This document shows positions 45,781 to 54,061 of a DNA stretch of 64,000 nt, piece by piece. Position numbers and translations under genes: made by a program. Origin of the DNA: JAFGVL01 sp963663245. GTDB taxonomy: Bacteria > Bacteroidota > Bacteroidia > Bacteroidales > Paludibacteraceae. Under the pieces are notes generated by a model that did no database searches, was not told the DNA's origin, and saw only the letters and a list, made by a program, of their open reading frames with translations. The first letter of the stretch is position 1, and the number at the start of each line of letters is the position of its first letter. Location: positions 2,046,001 to 2,110,000 of the forward strand of contig OY760143.1 in NCBI GenBank assembly GCA_963663245.1, read 5' to 3'.

Positions 45781-45804
45781 TCAGTTAATTCTACAAAGGT
45801 CTAG

Positions 45805-46161
45805 TTAATCTATATACTCAACATTATCACAAGTGACAATGTCTTTATCTAAAGCATATATTGGCTCTCCAGAACTATTGTATCTATAATAAAATGTATA
45901 ATATTCTGGAACTAAATCCATATTCCAATGCACTTGTCCGTAAGGTATAGTTAAAGACTCGTCAGGATACAAATAATCTTCAGGATAACAATAGTCACCT
46001 TCAAGAGAATAATAAATTAGAGAAGTAGATGAATTTACTATCGTAATATAAGCTGCATCACAATCTACGTATACTGTTTCTTCGTAAACACAAGAAGTAA
46101 AAACACCAATAATAAAAATTGTAGTAAAAAAGACAGCTAGTTTAGTTAGAATCGATTTCAT
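45805..46161 (-). CDS. Small lipoprotein, Tyr-rich
   Basis: The 118-residue product has a signal peptide with lipobox GVFTSC (Cys24) and a Tyr-rich mature part (VYEETVYVDCDAAYITIVNSS…YYSLEGDYCYPEDYLYPDESL). Three Cys in the mature part suggest a disulfide. No family is recognised. It stands alone between two terminators. Confidence 0.75.
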   Translation of the reverse strand: MKSILTKLAVFFTTIFIIGVFTSCVYEETVYVDCDAAYITIVNSSTSLIYYSLEGDYCYPEDYLYPDESLTIPYGQVHWNMDLVPEYYTFYYRYNSSGEPIYALDKDIVTCDNVEYID

Positions 46162-46195
46162 AATTATAGCTATTTAAATTTCGTAGCAAAAAGCA

Positions 46196-46226
46196 AAAAC
46201 CCCGCCAAATCAGGCAGGGTTTTTTA
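46196..46226 (-). terminator. Terminator of rpmE2
   Basis: The stem aaaaacccc-gcc / ggc-agggttttt (one mismatch) with loop AAATCA lies 23 bp after the rpmE2 stop. Confidence 0.8.
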
Positions 46227-46248
46227 GTTCTTTTATCACTAAGATTTC

Positions 46249-46500
46249 TTATTTCCCGCGATTAGCATAACGAGTTTTAAACTTATCTACACGACCTGCA
46301 GTATCTACCAAGTTAGATTTACCTGTATAGAAAGGGTGTGATGTGTTTGATATCTCCAATTTAATTAATGGAATTGTTTCTCCTTCAATTTCAATTGTTT
46401 CTTTCGAGTTAGCTGTTGAACGAGAGATAAATGTATCGCCGTTTGACATATCTTTGAATGCAACAGTACGATAATTATCTGGATGAATTTCTTTTTTCAT
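46249..46500 (-). CDS. rpmE2: 50S ribosomal protein bL31, type B
   Basis: The 83-residue protein has the type B opening MKKEIHPDNYRTVAFKDMSNGD, the EISNTSHPFYTGK motif and RVDKFKTRYA. It lacks the CXXC zinc ligands of type A bL31. It bridges the 30S and 50S subunits. A -7 box lies 50 bp upstream. Confidence 0.97.
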   Translation of the reverse strand: MKKEIHPDNYRTVAFKDMSNGDTFISRSTANSKETIEIEGETIPLIKLEISNTSHPFYTGKSNLVDTAGRVDKFKTRYANRGK

Positions 46501-46549
46501 TTTTCTTCTATCTTAAATTTTTTATCTATTCTTATTTTTTTATGGCTTG

Positions 46550-46557
46550 CAAAATTA
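46550..46557 (-). promoter_or_regulatory. -7 box of rpmE2
   Basis: Minus-strand TAATTTTG (TAnnTTTG) ends 49 bp before the ATG. Confidence 0.5.
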
Positions 46558-46623
46558 CGTATTTGTTTTGTATTTCAAAAATAAACAAGCTTTTTTATTC
46601 CAAAATTGCTGATTTTTTTATTC

Positions 46624-47523
46624 TTACCAAGATCCTAGAAACAAGAAATATACACCAACTAACAAGCCTATCAAACAAACAAGCTTCCATTTTAAATTTT
46701 TCTCTCTATAAACAACCGCTCCATAAATAAAAGGAACTATCATTCCTGTACGGCGTAACGGAGATATTATTGCCAACAAAGAGTCTGGCAAAGACAAGGC
46801 ATAAAAGTAAAAGAAATCAGTTAGTAGGATAAACACTGATATAAATATTATAGACCATCGCCAAGTAAAAGGAGTAGATTTCTTGCGTTGAGGATACCAC
46901 AAAAAGAGCATCACAAAAGACATGATAAACACCTGATAATAAGTGAAGAATACTTGAATAGCCATACGATCATACTGCCGCATTAGATATTTATCATACA
47001 AACCACTAGAAACTCCAAACAAAATGGAGATAATCATAAACCATATCCACTTATTGCTTCGAAACGAAAAACCTTCTTTTTTTCCAAGTACAGAGAAGCC
47101 ATAAAAGAACAGCAAAGTAACAACAACACCTATGGTTTGATATATATTTAACCTCTCTGAAAAAATAAGAACAGCACCTAAAACTGTAAAGATTGGCTGA
47201 GCTGCTTTTATTGGAGAAATAATAGTAAGAGGCAGGTTTTTCATAGCGGCATAGCCAAAAAACCAGGCAAAACAGATAATTAATGATTTCACAAAAATCA
47301 ATAAGTGCGTATGCAAATCTACTTTCGGAACAAAATAAATAGTATCTATTAGTAATTCAGGAGCAACAAGAGAAACTACTTGAAAAGGAACTAGCAGAAT
47401 AGATGCTCCAACCATAGAAAGGAACAAAACTGGAACTATTGCATTTCCATTTAAAGATATTTTCTGAAAAATATTGTAAATGCCCAGACTAATTGCTGAG
47501 AATACGACAAGGACTAACCACAT
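46624..47523 (-). CDS. EamA/DMT-superfamily transporter
   Basis: The 299-residue protein has about ten membrane segments and two EamA-type halves (FGYAAMKNLPLTIISPIKAAQPIFTVLGAVLIFSERL and FYFYALSLPDSLLAIISPLRRTGMIVPFIYGAVVYREKNL). The substrate is unknown. It follows truA by 36 bp and probably shares its transcript. Confidence 0.85.
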   Translation of the reverse strand: MWLVLVVFSAISLGIYNIFQKISLNGNAIVPVLFLSMVGASILLVPFQVVSLVAPELLIDTIYFVPKVDLHTHLLIFVKSLIICFAWFFGYAAMKNLPLTIISPIKAAQPIFTVLGAVLIFSERLNIYQTIGVVVTLLFFYGFSVLGKKEGFSFRSNKWIWFMIISILFGVSSGLYDKYLMRQYDRMAIQVFFTYYQVFIMSFVMLFLWYPQRKKSTPFTWRWSIIFISVFILLTDFFYFYALSLPDSLLAIISPLRRTGMIVPFIYGAVVYREKNLKWKLVCLIGLLVGVYFLFLGSW

Positions 47524-47559
47524 AAAACGATGAAAAATTAAAAGTGAATAATGGAAAAA

Positions 47560-48312
47560 TTAAAGAAACAACTCAGATGGATAGTCAATATTTACCAAAT
47601 ACAAACCTTCTGCAGGCGCTGAAGTTCCTGCTTTTGTTCGGTCTTTGGCTTCAATAACAGCTCGAAACTCTTCTTCTGTCATTTGTCCACGACCAACTTG
47701 CAATAAAGTACCAACAATAGCACGAACCATATTTCTTAGAAATCTATTTGCTTGAATAGTAAATACCCACACATCATCATGCTTTACCCATTGAGCCTGT
47801 GTAACAGTACAATTATTAGTTTTTACTGCGGTATTAGACTTACTAAAGCTTGTAAAATCAGTATACTCCAACAGACATTTTGCCACTTTATTCATCGACT
47901 CAAAATCTAAATAATTGTATACTCTAGCTGCTAAGTCTTGTAAAAATGGATTTTTCTTGCTTATTAAAAAATAGTCATAAGTTCGAGAATAAGCATCAAA
48001 ACGCGCATGTGCATTTGCTTTAACAGTTAGCATTTTTTGAACAGAAATATCGTTCGGCAGTAAGCCATTCAATTTAAAAATGAATGCTGCTACATCTTCC
48101 AACGCTTCATTTAAATCTATATGAGCTACCATCAGCTTAGCATGTACTCCAGCATCTGTTCTTCCTGCTCCAGCAATATCTATTGGATAGCGCAAAATGG
48201 TGGAAAATGCTTTCATCAATAACTCTTGTACCGATATACCATTGGGCTGAATTTGCCAACCATGATAAGCTGTTCCTTTATAAGAGAGATGTATGAAATA
48301 ACGTTGTTTCAT
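47560..48312 (-). CDS. truA: tRNA pseudouridine(38-40) synthase TruA
   Basis: The 250-residue enzyme has the motifs LSYKGTAYHGWQIQPNGISVQ, GAGRTDAGVHAK (with the catalytic Asp), FLRNMVRAIVGTL and GLYLVNIDYP. It makes pseudouridine at positions 38-40 of tRNA. A -7 box ends only 4 bp before the ATG, so the transcript may be leaderless. Confidence 0.96.
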   Translation of the reverse strand: MKQRYFIHLSYKGTAYHGWQIQPNGISVQELLMKAFSTILRYPIDIAGAGRTDAGVHAKLMVAHIDLNEALEDVAAFIFKLNGLLPNDISVQKMLTVKANAHARFDAYSRTYDYFLISKKNPFLQDLAARVYNYLDFESMNKVAKCLLEYTDFTSFSKSNTAVKTNNCTVTQAQWVKHDDVWVFTIQANRFLRNMVRAIVGTLLQVGRGQMTEEEFRAVIEAKDRTKAGTSAPAEGLYLVNIDYPSELFL

Positions 48313-48316
48313 GGCG

Positions 48317-48324
48317 CAAAGGTA
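48317..48324 (-). promoter_or_regulatory. -7 box directly before truA
   Basis: Minus-strand TACCTTTG (TAnnTTTG) ends 4 bp upstream of the ATG. If used, transcription would start at or next to the start codon. Confidence 0.5.
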
Positions 48325-48344
48325 GGAAATAGAAACACATAAAA

Positions 48345-48370
48345 AAAGGTAAACTATATAGCTTACCTTT
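48345..48370 (-). terminator. Terminator of the gene at 48388
   Basis: The stem aaaggtaaacta / tagcttaccttt (one wobble position) has a T-run on the minus strand and lies 17 bp after the stop. Confidence 0.8.
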
Positions 48371-48387
48371 CAAATTATTTATATTTT

Positions 48388-50022
48388 CTATTCTACCTTT
48401 ATCTTTATCAACACATCTTCTTTCTTTTTCTTATAAGTCTCTATACCAAAGGTATTTTCTGACAGTTTAAATACTCTGTTCACATTAAACTGGAACACAG
48501 GCATTTTACCATTTACTTTTCGGGTATCTAATAGAGTAGAGCGTTTCATTTCTCCTGTTATATCATTAACAATATAAGCTGTTAAAAAACCACCTTGACC
48601 ATCTACATGTTTTGCAGGATACCTATTTAATGGTAAATTCTCATTTTTTACATTATCTAAAAAGATATAATAATTATTCTCGCCTACCTTAAAATACCTA
48701 AAGGAAAGGCCTGATTTATTGTCAATTATAGAACTTAACAACACATCCATACCTGTAGACATTGAAACTCCTATAACTCCAGACCCAGTCACTTGCTGTT
48801 TTGGAATTTTTTTTATCCAAGCTACTGTGCCATCTTTATTAACCTTTGTTGCAATAATAAAATTATAAGCATATGTAGTAGAAGACGAACTAGCAACAGC
48901 ACTTCTCTTTAAATAATATTGTTCTGCATTAATGATAGTACTACCATCAGGATTAACAACTACATCTCTTAAAACAAGATTTCTGATATCTGCTTTACCC
49001 TTATCATCTGCTCTTTCGTTCATATTTTGCTTCCAACCTTTTTCATATTGGTTCATTACAGATAATGGTATCTCATATAATTTTGCACTAACTTCTAGTT
49101 CATCACAATTCATTAGAAATATTCCTTCAGTTCCTTTCGATTTTTCATATGTATATAAACCAGCACAAAGCATAGAACTATCTTTAGATTCAAATAAATT
49201 TGCACTTTCTACTAATATTCGCTTGTCAATATCTTTATTATCATTATTTACTAACTTCAACTCAGTTTCTTGAATCGATTTTTCACCAAATGGTATCTTT
49301 AATAAACCAATATTTTTAAATTTATCACCTTTATCAACTGTTACTGCTACTAGCAAATACACATTCCCCTCTGAATCTAAAGAATAATCTAAATTATCCA
49401 TTTGTTTTTCAGTATAGGGCATAATAAATTGTTCTCCGCTTAATTGTTTTAAATTTGCACCAAACACGTACAAGCCAATAATATCATAATTTTTTGAATC
49501 GTTCTTAATTTCAGGTATTAAACGATATTGCACTAAAAGCTTTGATTTATCAAATGAATGAGAAAAAGTGAATTTAACTCCTTTTCCTTCTTTTTCTCTA
49601 TCATAAATAACCTGACGAATCTTATCACAAGCTATCAATTTTACAGGAGCTCCATCAAAGGAGCATGTTTGAGTATTTATTTTCTGGGCAAATAATTGCT
49701 CCTTTCTATTAGGTCTATCCCAATAAGAATAAAATAGATATAAATCATTCCCTAAAAGACAGACATATTCGATTGTTTGTTCATATTTCAGCTTTGTTTG
49801 ATTTCTTTTTATTTCAGTCATATTTGTTACATCAAACAACTGTAAGGTTATTTTACCCCTACCCGCTTTTACTGAAATCATTTGGTTATCTAAATAAAAA
49901 TAATTTTTATACACAGCGTCAATCACTCTATAAGGAGTTCCCACCTCAATTGTGCTTTTTTGAGCAAAAGAACTCCCAATAGTGACCATAACACAAAATA
50001 AAACCAAGTAAAACTTTTTCAT
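48388..50022 (-). CDS. Secreted protein of unknown function, possible beta-propeller
   Basis: The 544-residue product has a signal peptide (MKKFYLVLFCVMVTIGSSFAQ) and no sorting tail. Repeated strand-like blocks such as VYLLVAVTVDKGDKFKNIGLLKI, MLCAGLYTYEKS and STIINAEQYYLKR, spaced through the chain, suggest a propeller-like architecture. No catalytic motif is evident. It is followed by its own terminator. It lies 44 bp after the M16 peptidase gene, so cotranscription is possible. Confidence 0.75.
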   Translation of the reverse strand: MKKFYLVLFCVMVTIGSSFAQKSTIEVGTPYRVIDAVYKNYFYLDNQMISVKAGRGKITLQLFDVTNMTEIKRNQTKLKYEQTIEYVCLLGNDLYLFYSYWDRPNRKEQLFAQKINTQTCSFDGAPVKLIACDKIRQVIYDREKEGKGVKFTFSHSFDKSKLLVQYRLIPEIKNDSKNYDIIGLYVFGANLKQLSGEQFIMPYTEKQMDNLDYSLDSEGNVYLLVAVTVDKGDKFKNIGLLKIPFGEKSIQETELKLVNNDNKDIDKRILVESANLFESKDSSMLCAGLYTYEKSKGTEGIFLMNCDELEVSAKLYEIPLSVMNQYEKGWKQNMNERADDKGKADIRNLVLRDVVVNPDGSTIINAEQYYLKRSAVASSSSTTYAYNFIIATKVNKDGTVAWIKKIPKQQVTGSGVIGVSMSTGMDVLLSSIIDNKSGLSFRYFKVGENNYYIFLDNVKNENLPLNRYPAKHVDGQGGFLTAYIVNDITGEMKRSTLLDTRKVNGKMPVFQFNVNRVFKLSENTFGIETYKKKKEDVLIKIKVE

Positions 50023-50066
50023 AATTTTTAAATTAAAACAAATTACATAAGTAGAATAGATTCTTA

Positions 50067-51347
50067 TTAAATATTCCCTGCAACAATTTCATAAAAAGCA
50101 TCTTTAACAAAATATTTACGCGCCAATAATTGTATTTGCTGGGGAGTAATAGTACGAATCGCTTCTATCTGATTTTTATAAAAAGACATATCAATATCGT
50201 TTGCCAATAAAGAAATACAGGCATCAGCAACAGAGAATGTTCCATCAAACATTCTAACAGCATCTCCCAGCATTACATTCTTCACCATAGCAAGTTCATC
50301 ATCTGCAACAGGCTGTTGACACATCAACGCCATTTCTTTATATACTTCCTTTATTAAATCCTGCACATATTCAGTAGCTGTTTCCGTTCCAATAGAAAAG
50401 GCTCCTCCTTCTTTTGAAGCACTTAAGGAAGCCCCAATACCATAGGTGTACCCCTTTTCTTCTCGCACATTACTCATCAATCTACTACCAAAGTACCCTC
50501 CCAGAATCGTTGTTACAACTTTCATATAAGGATAATCAGGATGGTTACGTTGAATCCCTACTCGTCCAATTCTAACAGCAGATTGAACAGCATCTTCTTT
50601 GTGTATATAATGTTGTTTTATTTCTTCTGGTTGTAGATTAAATTGGAAACCTGAAGCTTCTTGTTCTTCACCAATAGCTTCTTTACCAAATTTATTCTCC
50701 AACACTGAGATAACAGCATCTTCAATATTACCAGATACAATAATTTTCATATTGCTCATCCTATAATTACTCTCATAAAATTTACGCAAATCAGCTAATT
50801 GTATTAAATCAAAATCTTCCTTTACTGCAGTTTTACCATAAGGATGTTCAGCCCCATAAATACAAGCAGCAAATTTTCTTGTTGATAGTGACTGTACTTT
50901 TTCTTGATCTAAAAGGTATTGTTGTTTACGTTTATTCAACAACACTTCATATTCCGTTTCTGGAAAGCTCGGAAATTTGAGCATTTCTTCAACTATGGAA
51001 AGCGTTTCAGATACATATTTCGACAAACAATAAACAGTAAGATATGAGTGATGATAAGAGGCAGAAAGTTGCAGCCAGGAGCCATAAAAATCTAGCTTCT
51101 CAGCAATTTCTTGAGAGCTTAAATTCACTGTCCCCTCTTTTAGCATTTGATTGGTTAAGTAGGAGACCAAGGCTTTTGGTTGATGCCACACACCACCAGA
51201 AAACATAAAATCGACACGAACAACTTCTTGCGCATCGTCATTTATTAAATGCATAGGTATACCGTTAGCTAAAGTTGATTTCTCTATCTCGGGAAACGTT
51301 ATATCTGTAATCGGATTAGTGATTGGTGGTACTCTACGGTTTAGCAT
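50067..51347 (-). CDS. M16-family metallopeptidase-like protein
   Basis: The 426-residue protein has the two-half M16 architecture: NGIPMHLINDDAQEVVRVDFMFSGGVWHQP at the start, and EEKGYTYGIGASLSASKEGGAFSIG in the C-terminal half. The usual HXXEH zinc motif of the active half is not present (the equivalent stretch reads YLTNQMLKEGT). It may therefore be the non-catalytic partner of a heterodimer, or have another role. No signal peptide is seen. It starts 7 bp after the metallo-beta-lactamase gene. Confidence 0.85.
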   Translation of the reverse strand: MLNRRVPPITNPITDITFPEIEKSTLANGIPMHLINDDAQEVVRVDFMFSGGVWHQPKALVSYLTNQMLKEGTVNLSSQEIAEKLDFYGSWLQLSASYHHSYLTVYCLSKYVSETLSIVEEMLKFPSFPETEYEVLLNKRKQQYLLDQEKVQSLSTRKFAACIYGAEHPYGKTAVKEDFDLIQLADLRKFYESNYRMSNMKIIVSGNIEDAVISVLENKFGKEAIGEEQEASGFQFNLQPEEIKQHYIHKEDAVQSAVRIGRVGIQRNHPDYPYMKVVTTILGGYFGSRLMSNVREEKGYTYGIGASLSASKEGGAFSIGTETATEYVQDLIKEVYKEMALMCQQPVADDELAMVKNVMLGDAVRMFDGTFSVADACISLLANDIDMSFYKNQIEAIRTITPQQIQLLARKYFVKDAFYEIVAGNI

Positions 51348-51354
51348 TTATAAT

Positions 51355-52107
51355 TTATTTTGTCAAAAGTTCTTTGGTATAGTAGAGTAAATCAATTGAA
51401 CCAATTGAACCGTGTCCTGGAATAACAATCCAAGCATTAGGAAATTTCGATATTACTTTACTAATCGTTATTGGCCAAGCAATTTCATCAGCGTCTGTAA
51501 TATTCCCCTTCCCTTTAGAGTCTAACGATTTAACCATACACCCTGCAAAAAGTATTCTTTCTGAAGGAATCCAAGCAACAATATTATCTTCAGAATGCCC
51601 AGCCCCTAAATAAAAGAGTTGTATTTCTTTCTCCTCAAAATCAACTATTAAACTATCTAAGAACCATTGCTTTGGTATTGGATAATTTTTCTTTTTTGCA
51701 ATTTCAACAGTTTTTATATGAGCATAAGAAGGGATTCTTTTTTCTTTTATATAACCCAACCCACCCATACAATCGCGATGATAATGGTTAGGTACAAAGC
51801 CTATCACTTTTGCATGTAATGATTCTTTTATATAATCAACTAATACCTTTGTAATCTCTTCGTTATGAGGAGTATCAAAAAGAAAAGCTTTACCGTTCTG
51901 CAAATACACTAAACCGTTAGATGAAAACCTACCATACTCTGGCAAACTATCATAAGAAATATGCACATAAGCATATTCAGATAATTTTAGAAGTTCAATA
52001 TCTTTATTAATAACGATTCTTCTATTAGCACTTGTTCTTGCACAAAGAGACATAGAAACAAGCAGTGCCACTAAAGCAAGAGTAAATATCTTTCTCATAT
52101 TCAACAA
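51355..52107 (-). CDS. Subclass B1 metallo-beta-lactamase (CcrA-like)
   Basis: The 250-residue product has a signal peptide (MRKIFTLALVALLVSMSLCA) and all B1 zinc ligands: His108, His110 and Asp112 in NHYHRDCMGGLGYI, His171 in GAGHSEDNIVAWI, Cys190 in LFAGCMVKS, and His232 in VIPGHGS. The Lys in CMVKS and the segment GNITDADEIAWP also fit B1 enzymes. The layout is close to CcrA/CfiA of Bacteroides fragilis. Periplasmic hydrolysis of beta-lactams, including carbapenems, is the family activity but is not proven here. It lies 3 bp after kdsB and 7 bp before an M16 gene, within an operon. MRKIF at 52098 is an alternative start. Confidence 0.87.
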   Translation of the reverse strand: MLNMRKIFTLALVALLVSMSLCARTSANRRIVINKDIELLKLSEYAYVHISYDSLPEYGRFSSNGLVYLQNGKAFLFDTPHNEEITKVLVDYIKESLHAKVIGFVPNHYHRDCMGGLGYIKEKRIPSYAHIKTVEIAKKKNYPIPKQWFLDSLIVDFEEKEIQLFYLGAGHSEDNIVAWIPSERILFAGCMVKSLDSKGKGNITDADEIAWPITISKVISKFPNAWIVIPGHGSIGSIDLLYYTKELLTK

Positions 52108-52110
52108 TTT

Positions 52111-52860
52111 TTATTTATCACTCATAAATTGAATCGCCTTCACCATATCTTCTGGCGTATCAATACCAATAGTTTCTTGCGTGGTGATGCCTACCTTTAT
52201 TCGATAGCCATTTTCTAGCCAACGTAATTGCTCTAAACTTTCTGTTAATTCCAAAATCGATGGTTTTAAAGCAGTGATTTCTTTCAACACCTCAGCTTTG
52301 TAAGCATATAAACCAATATGTTTATAATAGGTATGCTCTTTTAGCCAACTAGCACTCTCTACTCCTCTTTTGTAAGGGATAACAGAACGTGAAAACAAAA
52401 GTGCCTCACTATTATTATTTAAAGTGACTTTTGGAGTATTTGGATTCATCAAAGCATCTAAACCATCTTTCTCAGAAAATGCTTTAACCAAAGTAGCAAT
52501 TTGAGTTGTATTATCAGCAAAACAAGCTTTCAGAGCTTCTATTTGCTCCGTTTGAATAAAGGGCTCATCTCCCTGAATATTAATAACAACATCATAGCCA
52601 TTGCCTATTTTTGTAAAAGCTTCGTAACAACGGTCAGTACCACTTTGATGAGTAGTATCCGTCATTACAACCTCTCCACCAAATGCTATAACAGCATCGT
52701 AAATGCGTTGGTCATCAGTTGCAACACATACAGCATCCAATGATTTCTCTACTTGCTCATACACACGTTGAATCATAGGTTTTCCTGCCATATCGGCCAA
52801 GGGCTTACCAGGAAAACGGGTAGATGAGTAACGTGCAGGTATGATTCCTATAAATTTCAT
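52111..52860 (-). CDS. kdsB: 3-deoxy-manno-octulosonate cytidylyltransferase KdsB
   Basis: The enzyme begins MKFIGIIPARYSSTRFPGKPLADMAGKPMIQ, with VVINIQGDEPFIQ and HIGLYAYKAEVLKEI. It activates KDO with CTP for lipopolysaccharide. The frame extends to 52908, but that part overlaps the hisB terminator, so the ATG at 52860 is used (249 residues, the family size). The beta-lactamase gene follows directly. Confidence 0.96.
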   Translation of the reverse strand: MKFIGIIPARYSSTRFPGKPLADMAGKPMIQRVYEQVEKSLDAVCVATDDQRIYDAVIAFGGEVVMTDTTHQSGTDRCYEAFTKIGNGYDVVINIQGDEPFIQTEQIEALKACFADNTTQIATLVKAFSEKDGLDALMNPNTPKVTLNNNSEALLFSRSVIPYKRGVESASWLKEHTYYKHIGLYAYKAEVLKEITALKPSILELTESLEQLRWLENGYRIKVGITTQETIGIDTPEDMVKAIQFMSDK

Positions 52861-52875
52861 TACTGTAGGTATAAA

Positions 52876-52905
52876 AAAGACCCAAAGCATACACTTTAGG
52901 TCTTT
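52876..52905 (-). terminator. Terminator after hisB
   Basis: The arms aaagacc-c-aaag / cttt-a-ggtcttt form a hairpin with a T-run on the minus strand. It separates the his operon from kdsB and fixes the kdsB start downstream. Confidence 0.8.
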
Positions 52906-52914
52906 CAAAAATTA

Positions 52915-54042
52915 TTATAAAACTCCTTTAGTAGAGGGCAATTCGTAATTCAACACATCTCTTTTAATAGCCATTTTTATAGCCTTAGCTAAAGCCTTAA
53001 AAATACCTTCTATTTTGTGATGTTCATTATCGCCTTCTGCTTTAATATTCAGATTCATTTTTGCAGCATCGCTCAATGATTTAAAGAAATGGATAAACAT
53101 TTCTGTTGGCATATCTCCTACCATTTCACGTTTAAATTCGGTTTCCCAAACCAACCAAGCACGACCACCGAAATCGAGAGCGACTTGACATAAGCTATCA
53201 TCCATAGGCAAACAGAAACCATAACGTTCAGTTCCTCTTTTATTCCCTAAGGCAATTGATAAAGCTTCTCCTAAAGCAATAGCTGTATCTTCTATGGTGT
53301 GGTGTTCATCGACTTCTAAATCACCTTTTACTTGTATGCTGATATCCATACCAGAGTGTCTACCAATCTGCTCCAACATGTGATCGAAGAATTTTAAACC
53401 AGTATGCACCTCAGCTCTTCCACTACCATCTAAATTGACCTTAATAGCAATGTCTGTTTCTTTTGTTTTACGCTGTACAGAGGCTGTTCTTTCTCCTGCA
53501 AATACAAACTCACTTATCTTATCCCAAGATGGGCTAACTAAGGCACAGGCTTCTCTTAACGCTGGAGTAGACAATCGCTTTTCAGCCTCTTTCTCCTCTT
53601 GAATAAAGATAGCTTTACAACCTAGATTGATGGCTAATTCTACATCTGTTAAGCGGTCGCCTATCACATAGCTATTGGCCATATCATAATCGCCAGTTGT
53701 ATAATTACCTAACATAGCAATACCTGGTTTACGAGTAGGTGCATTATCTTCTGGCATGGTTGGATCGATTAATATATCATCGAACTCTACTCCTTCATTC
53801 TTTAATACTTCCAACATTTTTCCTTGAATAATATCAAAGTTCTCTTGTGGATTTGCAGCCGTACCTAGTCCATCTTGATTCGTTACCATCACAAACTCAT
53901 AATCGAGTTGCTGACGAATAAAATACAAACTACGCATTACTCCTGGCAGAAACTCTAGTTGATCTAAAGTATCTACTTGGAAAGTAACTGGCGGCTCTTG
54001 AATCAGCGTACCATCACGATCTATAAATAGGGCTTTTTTCAT
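52915..54042 (-). CDS. hisB: Bifunctional histidinol-phosphatase / imidazoleglycerol-phosphate dehydratase
   Basis: The 375-residue fusion has a HAD phosphatase half (about residues 1-165; FIDRDGTLIQEPP, VTNQDGLG, GDRLTDVELA) and an IGPD half (about 180-375; GLKFFDHMLEQIGRHSGMDI, VDEHHTIEDTAIALGEAL, NEHHKIEGIFKALAKAI). It catalyses steps 6 and 8 of histidine synthesis. It is the last his gene of the operon and lies 19 bp after the inserted T9SS gene. Confidence 0.97.
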   Translation of the reverse strand: MKKALFIDRDGTLIQEPPVTFQVDTLDQLEFLPGVMRSLYFIRQQLDYEFVMVTNQDGLGTAANPQENFDIIQGKMLEVLKNEGVEFDDILIDPTMPEDNAPTRKPGIAMLGNYTTGDYDMANSYVIGDRLTDVELAINLGCKAIFIQEEKEAEKRLSTPALREACALVSPSWDKISEFVFAGERTASVQRKTKETDIAIKVNLDGSGRAEVHTGLKFFDHMLEQIGRHSGMDISIQVKGDLEVDEHHTIEDTAIALGEALSIALGNKRGTERYGFCLPMDDSLCQVALDFGGRAWLVWETEFKREMVGDMPTEMFIHFFKSLSDAAKMNLNIKAEGDNEHHKIEGIFKALAKAIKMAIKRDVLNYELPSTKGVL

Positions 54043-54061
54043 AATTTATATTGAGGCTTTG

